This document shows positions 57,618-64,000 of a stretch of 64,000 bases of DNA, piece by piece. The stretch is taken from NCBI GenBank assembly GCA_013368315.1, contig JAACJM010000013.1, forward strand, positions 496,001-560,000, written 5' to 3'. The DNA is from Tetrapyrgos nigripes (lineage: Eukaryota; Basidiomycota; Agaricomycetes; Agaricales; Campanellaceae). Each line of letters starts with the position of its first letter. Within the stretch, counting starts at the first letter, position 1. Below the pieces are notes generated by a model. It was not told where the DNA came from. It saw only the letters and a program-made list of their open reading frames with translations, and did no database searches. The translations under genes were made by a program, and so were the position numbers.

Positions 57618-58821
57618 ATGAGCTGTCCTGACTGTTTCAAAGGTGCCGTTCTAGACGGTGAACCAACTGGTAGCATCGACTCCTCAACTGGAGCTTACTT
57701 TGCTCCTGGTCCCGAGGGAAACACTTCACGCGCCGTCCTCCTATTCACGGACATCTTTGGTCTTGGGCTTAAAAACCCGAAGATAATGGCAGACAACTTT
57801 GCTAAACATCTGGAATGTGATGTCTGGGTACCAGACTTCTTCCTTGGTGCGTTCACTCGACTCGAGTCGCCGATTTGCTGCTGAAAAAGAGGACATTTCG
57901 CTACAGGTAAACCACCCGTTTCTCCAGACGCCATGAAAATGCCAGATCCTGGACAGAAGGTCTCAATGCTCCGATTGTTCTGGACGCTTCTTCCCCATCT
58001 TCCCAGTCTAATCCGACAACGCCCAAGCGTTGCTGACCATCGAGTGAAGAATGCATGTTTTTTCCACCAACTTTTATACTGCACTGTCTGAAGGCGTGTG
58101 TTTTCTAGTTCATCGAAAAGCTGAAATCAGAAAAGAAGTACACGAGACTAGGAGCTGTCGGGTGCGTTATGGTCTCTTTGAATCATCCTCTTCGTACTGG
58201 CCTTAATTTTTCTTCATAGTTATTGTTTTGGCGGTAGTATGTGCGTTAGGTTTGGAGGATCTGGTCTGCTGGACTCTATTGTTATATGCCATCCTGGCAA
58301 TTTTTCGCAAAAAGACCTTAACGCAATCTCTGTGAGTCGCTGAGCAAATCCATGTTCATCAAACTGACTTCTTCTTTCTTAGATTCCATGCTCTTGGGCT
58401 TGTGCAGAAGGTGCTCGTCATTCACAATCATTTGAATGTGGTCTGATTGGTTTCTCTTAATCGCTTTATCAGAGGACTTCACATTCTCTCCCGAAACTCG
58501 TGCTAACACTGAAAAATGTCTTAAAGCACGCGAAGGAAAGAACAATTTCGTTGACTATGAATTCAAGGATTACAAGGGTGCGTCATATCTTCACAGGTTG
58601 CATAGTCACTACTCAAAATGACAACTTACAATCCCCTTCCCTCTTTAGGTACCGTCCATGGCTTCGCCGCTCGCCCAAATCTGGAAATTCCCGAGGTCAA
58701 GGAAGGTTTTGAGCAAGCTTTCGAACAAACCGTTAATTGGTTTAACAAAACTATACCAAGTGAAGACATCTCTGTTGTCGCTGTCGTTGCAACACTTTCG
58801 TATCTGCCTAAGGTTTTTTGA
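57618..58821 (+). CDS. Dienelactone hydrolase-family protein, copy 1
   Basis: Seven exons (57618-57846, 57907-58052, 58109-58161, 58220-58331, 58383-58410, 58473-58577, 58649-58821), 281 aa. The alpha/beta-hydrolase core has a Cys nucleophile in GAVGYCFGGS, Asp in CAEEDFTFS, and His in GTVHGFAARPN, the DLH Cys-Asp-His triad. Intron 2 uses a GC donor (GTGAAGAAT|gcatgt) in all three copies. Near the end one base is missing compared with copy 2 (ACTATACCAAGTGAA), so the stop is passed and about 18 extra residues are added. Family members open lactone rings such as dienelactone; the true substrate is unknown. Confidence 0.85.
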
Positions 58822-58968
58822 GCAATGTTATCAATTTTTGCATGATGTGTCCTTCTGCAAGGTCTTTTACCGGAAAGTACTCGTTTCCAACAAGTGCACG
58901 ATTGACCTCTGTTCCAAAGGACTTGAGCTGCGAAGCTTATGCCAACTCTGAAAGAAGTGCAGACTCAG

Positions 58969-59114
58969 TACCCCGTTTTGAAATCTCTACATCTAGTCGA
59001 CATGAAGCACTTGTTGAGATGACTTTTCTACATCAGTTTGACGCAGAGGACTCAGGAGGAAGCACAGACACTGACGAAGGGGTTACAATACCACCTCTAG
59101 CATCAGTTGCACCT
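58969..59114 (-). pseudogene. Amidohydrolase 5'-half remnant in spacer 1
   Basis: This stretch ('ccccgttttgaaatctctacatct' to 'ataccacctctagcatcagttgcacc') matches 56712-56875, the exon 1 end, intron 1 and exon 2 of the amidohydrolase, with many changes. A second short match at 59830-59905 corresponds to 56905-57000. No open frame remains. Confidence 0.7.
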
Positions 59115-59829
59115 ACTATTCGTGACCTAGAAGTGACATGGGCCTAGAAGTGGAAGATTCCAAAGAAATCTGTCCATATCTTTGTTCCTCCCTCATTTCC
59201 CTTCATAAAAATTGAATAGTAGATACTTTCACATATTACCTACATTTCTATGTAACCAGATTTACCAGGTTTGCACTGAGACGTTTGCCATGGGTTGAAA
59301 ACGACGAACAAAGTACATTTCCGCGAGCGTGACAGAAGCGAAAGGCTTTCGCATAAGCTATCCCGTCGAGAAAATTTTGTGAAACTTAATATGGTAATCC
59401 CTACGACTGATTTTATTATCCAGCCTTTTCCCGGGCCAAAACTTGAGTGTTGTGTCTTTTTACGCAGCAGACGAGGCGGAAGTGATAGAAAAGTTGCTTC
59501 AAACTCCGCTCGGCGCCTGCTTTTTTGAAAGAGGGTCACACCTGTGACATCTTCCACTTCCCCGCCAATACGCCGTCACAAAACGTCCCTCGTCGGCCCT
59601 CCACGGCTTGTATCCACATCCCTCGGAAAACCCTGCAGATTTAATAAACTAAAGGCTTATACATAATACCATAGACTTCAGGTGTGTAAATCTTTTGGGG
59701 CAACGGTAAAGATTTGCGAAACTTTTAATTCATCGACATTTTTTCTTCCATTTCTAGGTCACGAATAGTACTCCTAGGATTTGAGTAGACTCGAACCACT
59801 CTTTTGCAAAGGGATCCGGATTTGAGGTA
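59115..59829. other. Insertion inside the amidohydrolase remnant
   Basis: About 715 bases split the two remnant pieces and are absent from spacer 2 (62937-63165), where the pieces are adjacent. I find no transposase or inverted ends by eye. Confidence 0.45.
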
Positions 59830-60003
59830 CCAACTGAGGTTTGGCAGAAACTACACCATTACCATTCGGAAGCCGGACCGGAGCCAGTCGGACGTATTCT
59901 AAATTTAACATGTATACACCGTTGCACGGTTGGATTGCTCGCTTCACAATCCGAGCAGTCAGAACTTTTAGAGCATTTGAGAGATGGAATTACGGAGATA
60001 CAT

Positions 60004-60385
60004 TGTAACGTCTAATAAAGTTTACTTTTCGTTCATTCCAAGCAGCACCACCCAGCTTTTTCACCCGCGAGTAATCAAACTTGTCCACAATCATCAGACC
60101 GTTGATATCAGTAACTCTTGACAATGCAACAAAGGTCAAATCAGCACAAAATTCCTTCCTTCCCCCAACCTACACTTTCTTTATTGTAAGACCTTGAGAT
60201 TTGTCAACAGTAACAGCCCATGCCAGTCATAAAGGTAATTGCAATGATCGGCTGCACAGTTGGCCCTCAAGCTCGAACACTTGCTTATACACGGCAATGG
60301 GAACGATAGATGCGCCTTCAGGAGAGCCCTCATGAGGTTCGGACCACCAGAGAGTAGGTCGGAAGAGAGCGAGGAGAAGATCTGA
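60004..60385 (-). pseudogene. PIF1-type helicase C-terminal remnant
   Basis: Read on the minus strand: SIVPIAVYKQVFELEGQ, QLPL*LAWAVTVDKSQGLT, then a second stop, FVALSRVTDINGLMIVDKFD and YSRVKKLGGAAWNERK. These are the last helicase motifs of fungal PIF1-like genes, including those carried by Helitrons. Two in-frame stops are present, the first a TGA where the family has Arg (CGA). No upstream helicase motifs were found. Confidence 0.78.
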
Positions 60386-60499
60386 TCAGGCACAACCAGG
60401 CTTCCAGACGATGTCGACGACAGTCCCAATAGTGCTGTTCACAAGACCTAGAGAGACCAAGAAGCAGTGAGCAGAAAGTTATAGACAAATGGGAAGATA

Positions 60500-60944
60500 A
60501 TGCTTGTACTATCGTTTGGCTTTTCGACAACTCTGGCACTTCCTCTTCTTCTGACACCTATGACAGTGGTTAGGATCCTTTCCAATATCGTTCTCTGAGG
60601 GAAACTGGGTCTTTGGCTTGAAGTTACAGCAACATAGACATTGCCTGGGCAGTTTTTGACAGACGCGGCATTCGTCGTATTCCGAGCCGCCGTTCTCGAA
60701 GAAGGTAGCTGATGCCGTGGTTTATGTGGTAGCTTGTGCATTTCTTTCTTCTGGGAATCAAGATAGAAAGTCTGGGACGTGTTGGATTCTGTTGTGATGT
60801 TCCGGGACCGTCAGAGGTTGTCTGGGTACGATAGCATTCTGTGCAATGGATCCGGTGAGTGTCGCTGTTTCTGGGAAGAGGAGGCTGACAGGATTGACAG
60901 TGAACGTGTCCACGATGGGTGCTTAATACAGCTGGCATTTTCAT
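60500..60944 (-). other. Cys-rich reading frames of unknown function
   Basis: One minus frame reads MKMPAVLSTHRGHVHCQSCQ and later IHCTECYRTQ. Another reads YDECRVCQKLPRQCLCCC and NHCHRCQKKRKCQSCRKAKR. Both show repeated CxxC pairs like zinc ribbons, but they lie in different frames; an intron or frameshift would be needed to join them. I do not recognise the family. It lies beside the helicase remnant and is absent from spacer 2. Confidence 0.3.
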
Positions 60945-61279
60945 GGCATAGACGAAGTCGTGGTTGCAGGTGAAGAAGCCAAGTTGAGACGCGTCCAGAG
61001 GACGCGACCGGGGGTCTTCTCCTCTGGCATGCGGATTTCAAACTCAAATTTCCACCGTTTTATTCGCGGAAAAAGACTATAGGACTATATTAGATGCAAA
61101 AATACACACTTTTGGAAGTTTCTAGGCAGATTGGAGAAGAACTGAATGAGCTGCTCGCCGTCTACGACGGCGGGCAAAATCCTCAGGATTTCGTACTCTG
61201 GCCAAATAAAGCCAAATATGGACGGAAGAGGCCTCACAGGAACTCGAATAGCTCGCGTCGCAGGCTCCGCTCGCAAAAA

Positions 61280-61590
61280 TCACCCCGACACCCGTCATCG
61301 TGAGAACTTCGGTCTTTTGGTCCGCTATACAAGAGGAGAACTGGCCATGATCCAAAGTCCGAGTGTAAGCGCCGACAGTCGGTGGCCTCTAGCTCCTCAC
61401 TAACCACCAAGGTGCACAAAAGGTGCGTCTGCCGTCGGACAATACATACCCATAATCCCGCTTGCTACTCCCGCGTTGGGCGGACTCCTACTTATTGTAA
61501 TTAGTAAGCCCAGCACTGAGCATCAATTAACGCTGCACCAAGGATTAACTGAATGGTGATAGTTCGAAGCCGCCTTCTTATCTTACGACG
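61280..61590. promoter_or_regulatory. Duplicated promoter of hydrolase copy 2
   Basis: From about 61290 the sequence again matches the region upstream of copy 1 ('cgtgagaacttcg', 'ccaccaaggtgc', 'agttcgaagccgccttcttatcttacgacg'). It adds a repeated 'aaaaggtgcgtctgccgtcgg' segment shared with copy 3. Confidence 0.6.
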
Positions 61591-62733
61591 ATGAGCTGTC
61601 CTGACTGTTTCAAAGGTGCCGTTCTAGACGGTGAACCAACTGGTAGCATCGACTCCTCAACTGGAGCTTACTTTGCTGCTGGTCCCGAGGGAAACACTTC
61701 ACGCGCCGTCCTCCTATTCACGGACATCTTTGGTCTTGGGCTTAAAAACCCGAGGATATTGGCGGACAACCTAGCTAAACATCTGGAATGTGATGTCTGG
61801 GTACCAGACTTCTTCCTTGGTGCGTTCACTCGACGAGTCACCGATTTACTGCTGAAAAAGAGGACATTCCGCTACAGGTAAAGCACCCGTTTCTCCAGGG
61901 TACATGAAAATGCCAGAGCGTCCTGGACAGAAGATCTCAAAGCTCCGATTCATCTGGTCGATTCTTCCCCGTCTTCCCGGTCTAATCCGGCAACGCCCAA
62001 GTGTCGTTGACCTTCGAGTGAAGAATGCATGTCTTTTCCACTAACTTTTATACTGCACTGTCTGAAAGCGTGTCTTTCTAGTTCATCGAAAAGCTGAAAT
62101 CAGAAAAGAAATACACGAGACTGGGAGCTGTCGGGTATGTTATGATCTCTGTGAAGCATCTTCGTGCTGGCCTTACTTTTTCTTCATAGTTATTGTTTTG
62201 GCGGTAGTATGTGCGTTAGGTTTGGAGGATCTGGTCTGCTGGACTCTATTGTTATATGCCATCCTGGCAATTTTTCGCAAAAGGACCTTGACGCAATCTC
62301 TGTGAGTCGCTGAGCAAATCCATGTTCGTCAAACTGACTTCTTCTATCTTAGATTCCATGCTCTTGGGCTTGTGCAGAAGGTGCTCGTCATTCACAATCA
62401 TCTGAATGTGGACTGATTGATCTCTCTTTATTGCTTTATCAGAGGACTTCACATTCTCTCCCGAAACTCGTGCTAACACTGAAAAATGTCTTAAAGCACG
62501 TCAAGGGAAGGTCAATTTCGTTGACTATGAATTCAAGGATTACAAGGGTGCGTCATATCTTCACAGCTTGCATAGTCACTATTCAAAATGACAACTTACA
62601 ATCCCTTCCCTCTTTAGGTACCGTCCATGGCTTCGCCGCTCGCCCAAATCTGGAAATTCCCGAGGTCAAGGAAGGTTTTGAGCAAGCTTTTGAACAAACC
62701 GTTAATTGGTTTGACAAGACTATGCCCAAGTGA
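61591..62733 (+). CDS. Dienelactone hydrolase-family protein, copy 2
   Basis: Seven exons (61591-61819, 61878-62026, 62082-62134, 62190-62301, 62353-62380, 62443-62547, 62618-62733), 263 aa, ending WFDKTMPK. The triad is intact (GYCFGGS, AEEDFTF, VHGFAARP), and the exon map is the same as copy 1. Exon 2 is three bases longer than in copy 1 (PGYMKMPERPGQ against PDAMKMPDPGQ). It is the likely ancestral C-terminus of the family here. Its start lies about 2.8 kb downstream of the stop of copy 1. Confidence 0.87.
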
Positions 62734-62936
62734 AGATATCTCTGTTGTCGCTGTCGTTGCAACGCTTTCGTATACCTAGGGTTTTTTGAGCAATGTTATC
62801 AATTTTTGCATGAAGTGTCCTTCTGCAAGGACTTGTGTCGGAAAGTACTCGTTTCCAACAGGTGCACGATTGACCTCTGTTCCAAAGGACTTGAGCTGCG
62901 AAGCTTATGCCAACTCTGAAAGAAGTGCAGACTCAG

Positions 62937-63165
62937 TACCCCGTCTTGAAATCTCTACACATGAAGCACTTATCGAGATGACTTTTCTACATCAGCTTGA
63001 CGCAGAGGACTCACTGGCAGGAGGAAGCACAAACACTCACGAAGGAGTCATAATACCACCTCTATAGGATTTTAGGCACGGGCTGAGGTCTGTAGTGGCT
63101 CCATGGCAGAAACTACACCATTACCATTCGGAAGTCGGGACCGAAGCCAGTCGGACGTATTCTAA
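62937..63165 (-). pseudogene. Amidohydrolase 5'-half remnant in spacer 2
   Basis: Matches 56712-57000 of the amidohydrolase with deletions, and matches the spacer 1 remnants as one continuous piece. It includes the 'ccatggcagaaactacaccatta' segment of exon 1. No open frame survives. Confidence 0.72.
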
Positions 63166-63430
63166 TTTTAAAATCATTTTATATGAGCTATACCAGGCCA
63201 TGATCGAAAGTCCAAGTTTAAGCACCGACAGTCGGTGGCCTCCAGTTCCTCACTAACCACCAAGGTGCACAAAAGGTGTGTCTGCCGTCGGACAATACAT
63301 ATCCATAATCCCGCTTGCTACTCCCGCGTTGGGCAGACTCTATTGTAATTAGTAAGCCCAGCATCAATTAACGCTGCACCAAGGATAACTGAACGGTGAT
63401 AGTTCGAAGCCGCCTGCTCATCTTACGACG
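63166..63430. promoter_or_regulatory. Duplicated promoter of hydrolase copy 3
   Basis: Again the shared block 'ggccatgatc.aaagtcc', 'ccaccaaggtgcacaaaaggtg' and 'gttcgaagccgcc' just upstream of the ATG, slightly shortened compared with copy 2. Confidence 0.6.
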
Positions 63431-64000
63431 ATGAGCTGTCCTGACTGTTTCAAAGGTGTCGTTTTAGACGGTGAACCAACTGGTAGCATCGACTCATCAA
63501 CTAGAGCTTACCTTGCTCCTGGTCCCGAGGGAAACACCTCACGCGCCGTCCTCCTATTCACGGACATCTTGGGTCTTGGGCTTAAAAACCCGAGGATATT
63601 GGCGGACAACCTTGCTAAACGTTTGGAATGTGATGTTTGGGTACCAGACTTCTTCCTTGGTGCGTTCACTCGACTCCAGTCGTCGATTTGCTGCCAGTGA
63701 AAAAGAAGACATTCCGCTACAGGTAAACCACCCGTTCCTCCAGGGTACATGAAAATGCCAGAGCGTCCTGGACAGAAGATCTCAAAGCTCCGATTCATCT
63801 GGTCGATTCTTCCCCATCTTCCCGGTCTAATCCGGCAACGCCCAAGTGTCGTTGACCTTCGAGTGAAGAATGCATGTCTTTTCCACTAACTTTTATACTG
63901 CATTGTCTGAAGGCGTGTGTTTTCTAGTTCATCAAAAAGCTGAAATCAGAAAAGAAGTACACGAGACTAGGAGCTGTCGGGTATGTTATGATCTCTTCGA
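63431..64000 (+). CDS. Dienelactone hydrolase-family protein, copy 3 (cut by the window end)
   Basis: Exons 63431-63659, 63723-63871 and 63928-63980 are visible; the next intron begins at 63981 and the gene leaves the window before the Cys nucleophile exon. Sequence through exon 3 is close to copy 2 (PGYMKMPERPGQKISKL). There is no disabling change in the part seen. Confidence 0.82.

Overview
This is nuclear DNA of a filamentous basidiomycete, most likely an agaricomycete. Almost every gene is cut by several short introns (about 39-84 nt), genes lie close together on both strands, and the set of families fits that group: F-box/LRR-like proteins, a CK1-like kinase, TPR-CHAT and HET-type proteins, and GPI-tailed aspartic proteases. 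There is no bacterial-style operon, no CRISPR array and no rRNA. Exon joins were worked out by hand from GT-AG or GC-AG sites, reading frame and paralogue comparison, so single boundaries may be off even where the gene call is firm.

Layout. 0-4.2 kb: tandem pair of GPI-anchored aspartic proteases, the first with a degenerate active site. 4.8-33.6 kb: a mostly housekeeping block with Mps1/TTK kinase, an F-box protein, ribosomal eS19, dephospho-CoA kinase, pyruvate decarboxylase, a frameshifted CK1-like kinase, Delta12 fatty acid desaturase, a second F-box protein, a mitochondrial RRM protein, an intronless lactonase-like metallohydrolase, DAHP synthase, Tim9, a PrxQ/BCP peroxiredoxin, nitronate monooxygenase, a SMARCD/Rsc6-type SWI/SNF subunit and ARPC5.

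33.6-50.5 kb: a rearranged accessory region. It holds a HET-domain pseudogene, an F-box gene and its decayed copy, a large TPR-CHAT (caspase-like) gene, two nearly identical lactonase-like genes in direct orientation, a zinc-type dehydrogenase, and scraps of neighbours (ARPC5 3' end, lactonase 3' end, dehydrogenase last exon) copied to several places. A hAT-like non-autonomous element sits just behind one lactonase stop codon, and a possible LTR remnant lies between the two lactonase copies.

51-64 kb: an RGS-domain membrane protein (Rax1-like), a 1.7 kb gene-free stretch, then a cytosine-deaminase-like amidohydrolase divergent from a dienelactone hydrolase. This divergent unit has been tandemly multiplied. 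Three hydrolase copies are present (the last runs off the window), while the amidohydrolase survives only as decayed fragments in the later units. A PIF1-type helicase remnant and a Cys-rich reading frame are inserted in the first spacer.

The best candidates for unusual biology are the TPR-CHAT gene inside the duplicated region next to the broken HET gene, the lopsided decay of the amidohydrolase/hydrolase array, and the inactive-looking aspartic protease paired with an intact paralogue.
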